This document shows positions 22,546-33,761 of a stretch of 64,000 bases of DNA, one piece after another. The DNA comes from Salarias fasciatus. Its lineage: Eukaryota > Chordata > Actinopteri > Blenniiformes > Blenniidae. Position numbers and translations under genes: made by a program. Location of the stretch: assembly GCF_902148845.1 (NCBI RefSeq), contig NW_021941230.1, positions 3,848,411 to 3,912,410 of the forward strand, in the 5' to 3' direction. The notes below the pieces were generated by a model, which ran no database searches, was not told the DNA's origin, and saw only the letters and a program-made list of their open reading frames with translations. The first letter of the stretch is position 1. The number at the start of each line of letters is the position of its first letter.

Positions 22546-23133
22546 AGGGCTGTCGCGGTCATTGCAAAAATGAAATATCGCGATGTCACGAAGCCCACCA
22601 CGGTGCATGATGGGCCATCGCCAACACCGCATTGCCACAACCACGTTGAGCAGGGAACAATGGCGTTTACGCTGGTAGCAAAAAAAAAAAAAAAAAAAAA
22701 AAAAGTTACTTCGCCCATTTGGGAGCATTAATGAATTTAAGGGCTCACCTAGCTTGCTACAGGCCCGGTCACACCGCCCGAACTGTGCTGGAGCGTCCCT
22801 GGAGCGGTGAAAAAAATTCATCACCGGTCATAACCGCTCACCACCGTTTAACAGAAGTTGGCCTCCGTTAAAGCAACGCCGTATACGCTCGGCCACTGCT
22901 GATGTTACCGGAGGGGCCCTCCTACCGCTCCAAAAGTTTTGAGCTTATCTGCTTTATTAATGCCTCAAATCAGGTTTTAAAATGTATTTAACTTTTTACA
23001 GTGCACATTTGCGCAGCGTCACCTTTCACACTCCGCGCACTCGTTTCCCTGATAAACACACACACACACACCAACACACACAAAATAGTTGTATTATTAA
23101 CTGTCAATAATAATCAAGAAAATATTAAAATTA

Positions 23134-23926
23134 CCGTATTGGCCCGAATATAAGACAATGTTTTTTTCCAGAAATTGCATCCTAAACAGTGGGGTCGTGT
23201 TATAATCGTGGACTTACGTGGATGGTCAATACGCATCGGCGCCGCTAGATGGAGCCAAAGTATCACTGACCAGAGAGCGAGTGGAGCGATGAAATGAGAT
23301 CAAACGATCTGATGAAAAATGGCGGATCACCTGGGACAAAGGGGCTGGAACGCTGGACAACTGAGCAAACAACAGAGGAGAAGTTATGATACCAACTTTA
23401 AACTGATGGTGATCAACGCAGCAGAGTCATCAAACTACTGCCAAGCCGCCAGGAGGTCTGGTGTAGCAGAGAGCCTCGTTCTAATTGGAGAGCACAGAAA
23501 AAAGAGAAAAGCTTTCCGTGGTCCGAGAGCGACGCTTCAGAGAGACTGATAGAAGGGTGAGTGAATACGTGTCTGAAAAACAGAAAGACGGAATGCCCAC
23601 CACCAGAGCCTGATTCAGCTGAAAGCACTGGAAAGTTATCTACATCATTTATGCAGTTTTGACCCCTTAAAGGTTCTTATTTGTTGCTTATTGTTTCTTA
23701 TTTTGAGAAAGATAAATTTTTGATTCAATACTGTAGTAATATTTTTTCATTTCATATCTCGTGAAATGTTATCTCAGTTGTGAGTTTTTGAGTTGATAAT
23801 AATTCTATAATAAAAGTTGTTTTGTGAGTGACCTTACTGTCTTCAGCATTTTTTTTTTTTCACAAAATCTTTGAAAAATAGGGGTCATGTTATAATCGGA
23901 GTCGTCTTATATTCGGGCCAATACGG
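23134..23926 (+). mobile_element. pogo/Tigger-like DNA transposon, internally deleted
   Basis: The ends are CCGTATTGGCCCGAATATAAG and its exact inverse, flanked by TA (23132-23133 and 23927-23928), the Tc1/mariner/pogo target. Inside, a plus-strand frame from 23319 encodes an N-terminal helix-turn-helix of pogo type (RRSYDTNFKLMVINAAESSN, then CQAARRSGVAESLV). The CENP-B-like second half and the DDE catalytic core are missing. At about 793 bp it is a non-autonomous deletion derivative. Confidence 0.88.
23319..23549 (+). pseudogene. pogo transposase N-terminal fragment
   Basis: 76 codons open with MADHLGQRGWNAGQL and continue into a psq/CENP-B-type DNA-binding helix-turn-helix. The frame ends shortly after the expected recognition helix, and the DDE domain is absent from the element. 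It could at most bind its own terminal repeats. Confidence 0.75.
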
Positions 23927-24511
23927 TATAACTTCAGTAACGTGTTGCGATGACAATAAACAGCATTCCATTCCATTATTGTTTTGATGGTGTGTTTCCC
24001 AGTGGCTGTTCAACCTTTTCAGTTGGTGCTGACAGGTGATTCCTGCTGGAAAGAGTTTGTTTCCAGAAAGCCCAGACTGGTGAGGACCTGTATGGACCAG
24101 GATGGTTGGATTCTGGCAGGCTGGAGTGTCAAACACTAGAGCCAGTTCAGCAGATTGATCCCAGAGCTGCTCTATGGAATCTAAATGGGATTATTATCCA
24201 GTCATCATCATGGGCCAGGAAGTCTTGGTGCTCCCTAAAAACTCTCTCCTTCCTGATGTACCATTGGTGGAATCTGACCCTGTTCAGTGAGGAACACCAT
24301 TTCGACACGAGGCTCATCAGGTGTTTGTGTTTCCTCCAGAGCTCACTGCCATGGAGGAGAACTTCCCTGATGACAGTTCAATGCAGATATCATCATGTGG
24401 ATGTTCGATCTTGCTGGTAGGATCCTCAGAGACGGATTCTATCTCGCAACCACCAAGAGACTCTCAGCCCCTATTAACGACCTTGATGATATTGATGTTA
24501 GACATAAAGCT

Positions 24512-24539
24512 TGGAGATGCTGGGGGTTGATCCCAGGAG
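24512..24539 (-). pseudogene. tRNA-Ala 3' fragment
   Basis: The minus strand of TGGAGATGCTGGGGGTTGATC and following bases matches the T-arm and 3' acceptor half of the tRNA-Ala genes at 25973 and 59025. The 5' half is missing. Flanking sequence (24410-24510) is an inverted match to the downstream side of the 59-kb tRNA-Ala gene. Confidence 0.7.
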
Positions 24540-24554
24540 GATGGGGATGGTAAT

Positions 24555-25636
24555 TAGGGATGGGAATTGTTAAGAATTTAGCGATTCTGATTCCATGATC
24601 GATTCTGCTTATCGATACGATTCCTTATCAGTTCTCTTATCGATTCTCATTGAGTGAGAAATGAAATAATACAAATGGGGTGTTTGCATTAACTCTTCAA
24701 TATCTTCATCCTGAACAGAAGAAAAAAATATCCATGTCATGAAAACTTTGCAAGGTGCAGTCGCCCCGGTTTCATCTTTTCGTGTGAAATGCAGCCAAAC
24801 TCTGGAGCTTCTTCCTGACGCCAGGCTGGAAAGTTCAAAACCAAATTACACCGGCCTCACACTGGATGCCCTTGCATATCTGGTCCAGCTCCACAGCTCT
24901 GTCACTCACACTGTGTCTGCTGTCAGCTGATGGAGGTTGCCAGATCTGTCCCAAATATAATATTAAAACCGTCCAACAATAGAAAGCAGTTCAAACCTCC
25001 ATCTCTGTAGAGAATGCATGTTAAACCCGTAAAAACCGGATTTGCATTTAAAAAAAACACGTAACCATTCCATCAACCCACCTCGGGTTCAAAAGAAGCT
25101 TGATTGTGCAGAGACCGCCCAATCTGGCAACACAGCCGCTCTGGTCATGGAGCTTTGTTTTGTGCAATTTTGGTGTCTTTGACTTTCCTACATTGAGTAA
25201 GTACAACATTTTTCATTCTTCTAATACATATAATGATTAGATCGCGTTGTTTGTTATATATTCTACCAGAAGAATTACAAAAAAACAATGTTATGGCAAA
25301 AACGCGACACAGATTTTATTTTGAAATCACAGATTTTGGAACACGTAACGAGTTTCCATCTGGCACCGACTTGTTTCTGTTTAGATTGAAGCAGCAGGGC
25401 TCCGGTGTGAGGGAAAAAAGGATCCCTGCTGAAAGTTTTCGGTCCGCGGCTCTGTTGCAGTGCCAGAACGTACCACAGCCGTGCTGTGCGAGTCCATGCG
25501 CTCCGCGCATGATACGTCGTCACGCACACAGTCGAATCGATAGCGGAATCGTTAAGGAGACAGCCAAACGATTCCTTGGAATCGAGACATGAGGAACCGG
25601 TTCCACAGAAGAATCGGTTCTCGATTCCCATCCCTA
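24555..25636. mobile_element. Non-autonomous hAT transposon with exact 8-bp target duplication
   Basis: The 1082-bp element starts TAGGGATGGGAATTG and ends GATTCCCATCCCTA. It is flanked on both sides by ATGGTAAT (24547-24554 and 25637-25644). The subterminal regions are rich in CGATTC/GAATCG words, typical of this hAT family. No transposase is encoded. It inserted just 12 bp from the 3' end of the tRNA-Pro at 25649-25720. Confidence 0.92.
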
Positions 25637-25648
25637 ATGGTAATACAA

Positions 25649-25720
25649 GGGCTCGTCCGGGAATTGAACCCCGGACCTCTCACACCCAAAGCGAGAATCA
25701 TACTCTAAGACCAACGAGCC
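25649..25720 (-). tRNA. tRNA-Pro(TGG), slightly degenerate
   Basis: The 72-nt minus-strand cloverleaf has acceptor GGCTCGT/ACGAGCC and anticodon loop TTTGGGT (anticodon TGG, normal T33). One T-stem pair is disrupted (GTCCGGGG where other copies have GTCCCGGG), and the D-loop reads CTTAGAG instead of CTAGGAG. It may be weak or non-functional. A hAT element lies immediately beyond its 3' end. Confidence 0.82.
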
Positions 25721-25972
25721 GACATGTTCAAGAAACTAAAGGACTGAACTGATTGTCATAAATCAGGCAGGTGATCCAAACTCCTGACAGCCTTGACAGT
25801 GCTCATCGAATCCACTGCCATGAATACTGACCTCCAGCAACCAGCCACACTCCACAGTCCAGACTGTCCTGGTGAGAGAGGAACAGGCTTTTCAGGAGTT
25901 TTCCTCCTGGACTTACATGCGCAGATTCAGTTAAGTCAGAACCAGCAGAGCAGGTGGTTGAAACAGGCAATA

Positions 25973-26044
25973 GGGGATGTAGCTCAGTGGTAGAGCCCCT
26001 CCTTTGCGTGTAGGAGGTCCTGGGATCAATCCCCAGCATCTCCA
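25973..26044 (+). tRNA. tRNA-Ala-like gene with TGC loop, degenerate
   Basis: The 72-nt cloverleaf has acceptor GGGGATG/CATCTCC and D-arm TAGCTCAGTGGTAGAGC. The loop TTTGCGT gives anticodon TGC, where the 59-kb copy has CGC. The anticodon stem has a C/T mismatch (CCTCC/GTAGG), and the conserved TTC of the T-loop is changed (GGGATCAATCC). These changes make a tRNA pseudogene likely. Confidence 0.8.
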
Positions 26045-26759
26045 AGTTCTATGTCTTACATCAAGCTCATGAAAAGAGGATGAGTGTCTCTTGGTGGTTG
26101 TGATAAAATCCATCTCAAAACAAGGAGCTCTGAACATCCCAGAAGATCCTTCCAGCAAGAGTACAGAATGGGGAATTGGGGAAATTCTTATGTTGTTGAC
26201 ATAAAGAATTTCTGAGAAATCTACAAGTGTCTAAAGTGGTTTATATAGATCCTCTCTCAGTCTCTCTATGATTACCTCATTTCTATACAGGAGAGACAGG
26301 GAGACTTGCTGGCACCGTCTGAGCCCTGGTCGTTATTTACATTTACATACTCCATTCACATGTCTTTTCAGAAAACAAAGCTTGTTTATTACCTTATGGG
26401 TCAAATCACTCCTCTGCTGTCTGATACATGGAAAGGGACAAATGACCCCTCTCTCGTCCTCCCAGTTTTAAAGGGATTCTCTCAGAGAGTGGAAGAACAG
26501 ACAAGAAAGCTGTTGCTCACAGATGCTCTCTGAGTCTCTTCCTCCCAGTCGGAGTTCAGACCAGATACTGATACAAAGCCCTGATAACAGATGGAGTCAG
26601 TCAGTCCAAGTTAAACAAAGCAAAAACACTTAACAATGTGTAGCGCCCCCTTGCGGTGGTGGCAAATAGTGGGGGTGGCTAACCTGAGTTCTTTTACAGG
26701 TGTTATCTCTAACAAATTCCATCCATCCATCCATTTTCTACCGCTTATCCGGGGCCGGG

Positions 26760-27333
26760 TCACGGGGCCAGCAGTCTCAGCAGGGATGCCCAGACTTCCC
26801 TGTCCCCAGACACTTCCTCCAGCTCCTCTGGGAGGATCCCAAGGCGTTCCCAGGCCAGCCGAGAGACAGAGTCTCTCCAGCGTGTCCTTGGTCTTCCCCG
26901 GGGTCTCCTCCCAGTGGGACATGCCCGGAACACCTCCCTAGGGAGGCGTCCAGGAGGCATCCTAAACAGATGTCCGAGCCACCTCAGCTGGTTCCTCTCG
27001 ATGTGGAGGAGTAGCGGCTCTACTCCGAGCTCCTCCCTGGTGACTGAGCTCCTCACCCTATCTCTAAGGGAGCGCCCAGCCACCCTACGGAGGAAGCTCA
27101 TTTCGGCCGCTTGTATCTGGGATCTTGTCCTTTCGGTCATGACCCAAAGCTCATGACCATAGGTGAGGGTGGGAACGTAGATTGACCGGTAAATCGAGAG
27201 CTTCGCCTTTCGGCTCAGCTCCTTCTTCACCACGACGGACCGATACAACGACTGCATCACTGCAGCCGCTGCACCGATCCGCCTGTCAATGTCACGCTCC
27301 ATCTGTCCCCCACTCGTGAACAAGACCCCAAGA
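26760..27333 (-). CDS. Rex3 reverse-transcriptase C-terminal part, beyond the mariner insertion
   Basis: The segment continues the Rex3 frame (YLGVLFTSGGQMERDIDRR, SIYVPTLTYGHELWV, RWLGHLFRMPPGRLPRE, RLAWERLGILPEELEE). It is open for about 190 codons to the natural-looking end. It is separated from the N-terminal part only by the 938-bp mariner copy and its TA duplication. Confidence 0.88.
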
Positions 27334-27335
27334 TA

Positions 27336-28273
27336 CGAGGGTGTACCCAAAAAAACCGGAATTTGATTATAACTTTTTATTTATGACATTTCAAAATAAA
27401 ACACCACCGTCGCCCTCAAAATAATCCCCATCTGCATTCATGCAGCGCTCCAGCCGTGTCTCCCACTTCACCAATGCGTCGTCAGACCCGCACGTAAAAG
27501 TGCCATTTTTTGCCGGCTGCGATTTTTCTGTCACCTCCTCCACATCTGCAAACCGCTGTCCCTTCAGCTCTTTCTTCAACTTGGGGAACAAGAAAAAGTC
27601 ACTCGAGGCTACATCTGGCGAATAAGGCGAATGGGAGAGGAGATTCATCTTATTCTTCACCAGAAACTGCGTGACGCGCAGCGCCGTGTCCGCTGGCGCT
27701 CTGTGGTGGTGGATCAACCGGCTCCACTCCGCCACTCCGCGGGCCGCTTCCTCACATCCTCACGGAGCCGTCTGAGGACTTCCATGGAGTAGTCCTGGTT
27801 TACAGTCTGACCTGGAGGGACAAACTTGCTGAGGACGATACCCTGGACAGCGGAAAAGCAGCTCAGCATTGTTTTCACGCCTGAGCGCACCCGACGCGCG
27901 GACATCTGGCCCTTTTTAAACCACCCGAACCACTCATGGACCTGATTGTTCGCCAGAGCATCATCCTTGTAGGCTTACTGCAACAAGGTGAGTGTTTCTG
28001 CTGCTGTTTTTTCCCAGCAAAAAGCAGAATTTAATGTTTACGCGCTGCTCTGGCTTCCCAGGCAATGTCGCCATTTTGGAAAAAAATCGCAGACCGTCTC
28101 TGCACTCTGTTGCTATAAATAGCGCCTGATAGGCGTCAGTGTAACTCTCGGAGCTCAAATTTCTCACAGATGTGCATGAGGCTTACCTGCAGCACATCTG
28201 ACGGCCAGAAGTCGGAACTCATTATTATTATTGTTTTCTGACCAAATTCCGTTTTTTTTTGGGTACCCCCTCG
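27336..28273 (-). mobile_element. mariner (DD34D-type) transposon, deleted copy, inserted in Rex3
   Basis: The ends are CGAGGGTGTACCCAAAAAAA and its inverse TTTTTTTTGGGTACCCCCTCG, flanked by TA at 27334-27335 and 28274-28275. Transposase pieces on the minus strand are the N-terminal helix-turn-helix (EQRVNIKFCFLLGK), a middle piece (VLSKFVPPGQTVNQDYS) and the C-terminal catalytic part (LLSHSPYSPDVASSDFFLFP). The second catalytic Asp is lost: IHHHRAPADTA stands where mariners have HHDNAPAHTA. At 938 bp it is shorter than a full mariner (about 1.3 kb), so it is dead. Confidence 0.93.
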
Positions 28274-28275
28274 TA

Positions 28276-30915
28276 CTTGAACTCCTCCACTTGGGCTGGG
28301 ATCTCTCCACCAACCTGGAGGGGGCAAGCCACCTTCCTCCGGTCGAGGACCATGGCCTCGGATTTGGAGGTGCTGATCCCCATCCCTGCCGCTTCACACT
28401 CAGCTGCGAACCGCCCCAGTGCATGCTGTAGGTCCGGGTTCAATGAAGCCAACAGGACAACATCATCTGCAAAAAGCAGAGATGAAATCCTGTGGTTCCT
28501 GAACCGGACCCCCTCCGGCCCCTGGCTGCACCTAGAAATTCTGTCCATGAAGATTATGAACAGAACCGGTGACAAAGGGCAGCCCTGCCGGAGTCCAACA
28601 TGCACCGGGAACAGGTCCGACTTACTGCCGGCAATGCGGACCAGACTCCTACTCCAGTCATACAAAGACCGGACGGCCCTTAACAAGGGGCCCCGGACTC
28701 CGTATTCCCGGAGCACCCCCCACAAGACACCACGAGGGACACGGTCGAATGCCTTGTCCAAATCCACAAAACACATGTGGACTGGTTGGGCAAACTCCCA
28801 CGAACCCTCGAGCACCCTATGGAGGGTATAGAGCTGGTCCACTGTTCCACGACCAGGACAAAAACCGCATTGTTCCTCCTGGATCCGAGGTTCGACTATC
28901 GGTCGGATCCTCCTCTCCAGTACCCTGGAATAGACTTTCCCGGGGAGGCTGAGGAGTGTAATCCCCCTATAGTTGGAGCACACCCTCCGGTCCCCCTTTT
29001 TAAACAGGGGGACCACCACCCCGGTCTGCCAATCCAGAGGCCCCGTCCCCGACCGCCACGCGATGTTGCAGAGACGTGTCAACCAAGACAGTCCCTGCAC
29101 ATCCAGAGACTTAAGGTACTCAGGCCGAATCTCGTCCACCCCTGGTGCCTTGCCACCGAGGAGCTTGCCAACCACCTCAGTGACTTCAGCTTGGGTGATG
29201 GACGAGTCCACTTCTGAGACCTCAGCCTCTGCTTCCTCCACAGAAGACGTGGAGACGGGATTGAGGAGGTCCTCAAAGTATTCCTTCCACCGTCCAATAA
29301 TATCCCCAGTTGAGGTCAGCAGCTCCCCACCTCCACTGTAAACAGTGTTGGCGGAGACCTGCTTTCCCGTCCTGAGGCGCCGGACGGTTTGCCAGAATTT
29401 CTTCGAGGCCGACTGATAGTCCTCCTCCATGGCCTCCCCAAACTCCCCCCAGACCCGAGTTTTTGCCTCCACAACTGCTCGGGCTGCAGTTCGCTTGGCC
29501 TGCCGGTACCCGTCAGCTGCTTCGGGAGTCCCATGAGCCAGCAAGGCTCGATAGGACTCCTTCTTCAGCTTGACGGCAGCCCTTACTTCCGGTGTCCACC
29601 ACCGGGTTCGGGGGTTGCTGCCACGACAGGCACCGGAGACCTTACGACCACAGCTCCGAGCAGCTGCTTCGACAATGGAGGTGGAGAACATGGTCCACTC
29701 GGACTCAATATCCCCAGCCTCCCTCGGGACATGAGAGAAGCTCTCCCGGAGGTGGGAGTTGAAAGCCATGCTGACAGAGGGTTCCGCCAGACGTTCCCAG
29801 CAGACCCTCACAACACGTTTGGGTCTGCCAAGTGTGTCCGGTTTCCTCCTCCGCCAGCAAATCCAACTCACCACCAGGTGGTGATCAGCCGACAGCTCTG
29901 CCCCTCTCTTCACCCGAGTGTCCAAAACACGCGGCCGGAGGTCAGATGACACGACAACAAAGTCGATCATCGACCTCCGACCTAGGGTGTCCTGGTGCCA
30001 AGTGCACTTATGGACACCCCTGTGCTCGAACATGGTGTTCGTTATGGACAAACTGTGACTAGCACAGAAGTCCAATAACAGAACACCACTCGGGTTCAGA
30101 TCGGGGAGGCCGTGCGATCCAATCACCCCCTTCCAGGTCTCACTGTCGCTGCCCACGTGGGCGTTGAAGTCCCCCAGTAGAACAATGGAGTCCCCAGTCG
30201 GAGCACTGTCCAGCACCCCTCCCAGGGACTCCAAGAAGGCCGGGTACTCTGCACTGCTGTTCAGCCCATAAGCCGAGACAACAGTGAGGCACCTATCCCC
30301 GACCCGAAGGCGCAGGAATGCAACCCTCTCGTTCACTGGGGTGAACTCCAACACATGGCGGCTGAGCTGTGGGGCTATAAGCAAACCCACACCAGCCCGC
30401 CGCCTCTCACCGCGGGCAACGCCAGAAAAGTGGAGAGTCCAGCCCTTCTCGAGAGGTTGGGTTCCAAAACCCAGGCTATGTGTGGAGGTGAGCCCGACTA
30501 TATCTAGCCGGTACCTCTCAACCTCCCTCACAAGCTCGGGCTCCTTCCCCTCCAACGAGCTGACATTCCATGTCCCTAGAGCCAGTCTCTGTGTCCGGGG
30601 ATCGGGTCGCCGGGCACCCTGCCGTCGGCTGCCACCCAATCCACACTGCACCCGGCCCCTACGGTTCCCTCGGTGGGTGGTGAGCCCACCGGAGGTCAGG
30701 CCCACGTCGTCCATTCGGGCTGAGCCCGGCCGGGCCCCGTGGGCAAAGACCCGGCCACCAGGCGCTCGCTTACGAGCCCCAACCCCAGGCCTGGCTCCAG
30801 GGTGGGGCCCCGGCTGCGCCATACCGGGCGACGTAACGACCTTTGTTCTTTTTCTACTCATAGGGGGTTTTGAACTGCTCTCAGTCTGGCCCGTCACCCA
30901 GGACCTGTTTGCCAT
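28276..30915 (-). CDS. Rex3 endonuclease-reverse transcriptase, N-terminal part
   Basis: One open frame of about 880 codons on the minus strand. It contains an APE-type endonuclease ([48 protein letters not shown] with the catalytic Asp-Asn, and [10 protein letters not shown] with Asp-His). A linker and the reverse transcriptase follow ([29 protein letters not shown]). The frame is clean up to the point where mariner entered, and the C-terminal remainder continues at 26760-27333. Apart from that insertion the protein looks intact, suggesting recent activity. Confidence 0.9.
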
Positions 30916-32062
30916 GGGAGACCCTACTAGGGGGCATAAAGCCCCCTGGCAACATAGCTCCTGGGATCATGCGGGCTCCCAAACTCCCCCACCACGTTAA
31001 GGTGGCAGTTCTAGGCAGTTCTAACAAATTTAAATGTCCAATTAATCTTTCTTCAAGCTCTTTATCCTGTGGTTTTACTCCTCGATAACAACTTCAAATG
31101 AGTAAATCAGATCCTCTTTACACACAGATACAACTCCACTGAAAGTTTAAGAATTTATTAACAGCAACCATAACACATTGATCATCCAAATATTCTTTCA
31201 GGTTTCAAGCAAATTTTTGTTTTAGAAAAAAAAACACAAATGAGTCCTTCAAGCTCAGATAAAAAACAGAGGAAACTTAAAGTCAGCAGATCTACTCAAA
31301 AAACTTAAATGAAAACCCCAAGTTCCAAGACAGTCTGGTTCTCCTTGTACTCACGCTTCCCAGCTGCTCTCACTCCAAGCAGGGTATCAATATGAAGTTC
31401 CAAGTCCCACGAACCACCACAGCACAAGAAAAACTCTTTCCAGTGAACCTCTACTTGGCGTGTCCGGGAACCAGGGACACTCCTTGTCCTCTCCAGAGCA
31501 GAAGACGGCCAGTCCCCGTGCAGGCGAACGCTGTCCTCTCACGGCTCGGTGCAGCTCACACGTGGGCATGTGCAGCAATGGCGACGGTGAAGACTGCAGG
31601 CACGATTATTCCTCCTCGGAAATATTGTCCCACTCGGTCTCTCCGCCGAATGCAACAGTGGTGGAGTTCACAGGTTGTGTCCTCTGTCCATTGCATTGCA
31701 ACTTTTTGCAAAGTGGATGGGTTATCTACCCAAATTAAAGCAGCCCGACGCACATGTTTCACTCTGCATCTGCTCATCCCTGCAGCACATTCCCCATACA
31801 ACGTGAAGTCAGAATTTCAAAATAAAATACACTTAAATCATTACACCATTGTCTTGAAATAATAGTGAATACATCCCATTACAATTGAATTTCAAACATC
31901 CAGAATATTCACAAACCAATCTTCAAAACCATTGATAACACTTTTTATTGTCTTTAAACCACTATAAAAGGAAACTTAAGTTTTTTATTTTCTTAACAGT
32001 TTCTTACTTCCTGCTATCCACACTATGGAACTTAACTAACCCGAACTAATCACAGGGATACA

Positions 32063-32771
32063 AATGTCTGAAAAAAAAACCTTCAGATGACTCCAAAAGC
32101 CACAAGGCTGGTGGAGGCAACCAGAAAGAGAGAGGAAGAGTAATTGTAAAATGTTTGAATAAAAAGCAATAAGATCATCTGGTAAAATCATATTTCCCTC
32201 AACAAATCAATGTAGAAGTTGTTGAAATCCCTTCTCCTTGTCTTCTCTGCCATGACTGAGAGTAAAATGCCAGCGATCAGCAGCTTATTGAGATCACACA
32301 CACAGCCTTCCAGCTGGACTGGATTTATAAAGGGAAAGAGCTGCATGGTTTATAAATCAGAGGATGTTTCTGCTTTTGGTGCTGGTAGACTTTTAGTGTG
32401 GATCCTCCACAGTGTGTGATCAACGAGGCCCCTGGCCTGCAGTGTCCAACATCTGGTTCTTGCCTCCTCTGAGTGAGCAGCATGGAGCCGGAGCTCCTTC
32501 AGCAGCTGTGTCACGTTGGTAAAGCTAGGTGTGGCTTCGTTCAGCAGTCTGAACCTGTGCTGACGCTACGGGGTTTCCCTCCACGTCACTGGGGGCCGGT
32601 CGCTCCTCCACCAACCAGATCATCACTCTGAATCTGAGGAGGGTTTCCACACTCGTTACCCTCACTTTTAACTGGAATATATCAAAGTAATCACATTATT
32701 TTCCTCCGGTGGCCAGACTTTGTCTAAACAAACCTGAAAACCATTTGTAGGAGAGATCAATGACGACTGAA
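32063..32771. repeat. Duplicated block shared with 59455-59874
   Basis: From 32063-32100 and again from 32395 to the tRNA-Pro, the sequence matches the block upstream of the 59.87-kb tRNA-Pro. Shared runs include CTCCACAGTGTGTGATCAAC, GAGTGAGCAGCATGGAGCCG and TTCGTTCAGCAGTCTGAACC. The 32110-32390 part has no counterpart there and no recognisable feature. Confidence 0.8.
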
Positions 32772-32843
32772 GGGCTCGTCGGGGAATTGAACCCGGGACC
32801 TCTCACACCCTAAGTGAGAATCATACTCCTAGACCAACGAGCC
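32772..32843 (-). tRNA. tRNA-Pro(AGG)
   Basis: The 72-nt minus-strand cloverleaf has acceptor GGCTCGT/ACGAGCC and anticodon stem CTCAC/GTGAG around loop TTAGGGT (anticodon AGG, T33 intact). One T-stem pair is mismatched (TTCCCCGAC where the 57-kb copy has TTCCCGGAC). No T4 terminator is seen close to its 3' end. It is probably a marginal gene. Confidence 0.85.
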
Positions 32844-33088
32844 GACATCCTGAAGAAGCAAAAACACTCAACTGATTGTCATGAATTAGGCAGGTGATCC
32901 AGACTCCTGACAGCCTGGACAGTCCAGTCCAGTCCAGTCCAGTCCAGTCCAGTTTATTTATAAAGCACTACTAAAAACAAAAGTGTTGACCAAAGTGCTG
33001 TACAGACACAAAATAAAAACAATAGAAATAGACATGAAAATATTAATCAGACAACACTGACAACTTTTCAGTAAAATACAGTCTCACA

Positions 33089-33760
33089 CTAGTTAAAAGC
33101 CAAAGAAAATAAGAGAGTCTTAAGACGGGACTTAAAAATAGGAAGAGAATCTGATTGCTTTATGTGCAGAGGTAAATCATTCCACAGTTTTGGAGCAGAG
33201 GTAGAAAATGCTCGATAACCCCTACATTTGAGATTTGTATCAGGAACCGCAAGTTGAGCCTTGTTTGCTGATCTGAGATGACGTCCTGGCACATAAGGTA
33301 CCAGCAGTTCAGACAAATATGGTGGGGCAAGACCATTTAAAGATTTGAAAACAAATAAAAGAACTTTAAAATCGATCCGGTAGCAGACAGGAAGCCAATG
33401 AAGAGACGACAACACTGGTGATATGTGGTCGTATTTTCGTGTGCCAGTTAAAAGGCGAGCTGCAGCATTTTGGACGAGCTGCAGATGCTTCAGTAAACTC
33501 TCCTCAATGCCGGCATAAAGAGCATTACAATAGTCCAGCCGAGTTGAAACAAAAGCATGAATCAATATTTCAAAATTGTGTTTTGAGAGGAAAGATTTTA
33601 CCTTAGTGATCTGTCTCAGATGGAAAAAATTTGACTTCACAACAGCACTAACCTGCTTATCAAGGTTGAGTTCATGGTCCATTTTAACACCCAGGTTGGT
33701 AACAGTGGGCTTAACAAACTGACTCAAAGGCCCCAAGTTAACTTGTTTACTGCTGGCCCT
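33089..33760 (-). pseudogene. L2 reverse-transcriptase C-terminal block
   Basis: An open stretch encodes the conserved end of the L2 protein (LGPLSQFVKPTVTNLGVKMD, NFEILIHAFVSTRLDYCN, GYRAFSTSAPKLWNDLPLH). It is offset in frame from the RT domain upstream and ends at a stop at 33089, followed by the L2 3' UTR. Confidence 0.85.
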
Positions 33761-33761
33761 A

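Larger units (their letters stand above)
22546..23975. mobile_element. hAT-like region (incomplete), interrupted by a pogo element
   Basis: It begins TAGGGCTGTCGCGGTCATTGC at the breakpoint of a duplicated block, in the style of hAT termini starting TAGGGCTG. The interior includes an A-run at 22680-22704 and the repeat shared with 12230-12420. The pogo-type element at 23134-23926 interrupts it. No matching right end was found and no transposase is present, so the boundaries are provisional. Confidence 0.45.
26719..31019 (-). mobile_element. Rex3: Rex3 (RTE-clade) LINE, long copy B
   Basis: The copy is flanked by an 11-bp target duplication, TCTAACAAATT (26708-26718 and 31020-31030). Its 3' end, at low coordinates, has the CCATCCATCCATCC tail. 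At about 3.36 kb without the mariner insert, it has both the apurinic endonuclease and the reverse transcriptase. The same conserved RT blocks as in copy A occur from 28566 (CGGTGACAAAGGGCAGCCC) and near 29010. It lies inside an LTR and is itself interrupted by a mariner copy. Confidence 0.95.
26639..32062. mobile_element. Solo LTR, about 1.1 kb, carrying a Rex3 insertion
   Basis: The sequence starts TGTAGCGCCCCCTTGCGG and ends AATCACAGGGATACA, so it has TG...CA ends. It is flanked by AATG on both sides (26635-26638, 32063-32066). The empty site is visible in the duplicated block near 59455. After removing the Rex3 copy about 1.1 kb remains, with no retroviral genes, consistent with a solo LTR of a retrovirus-like element. 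The family is not identified. Confidence 0.65.
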
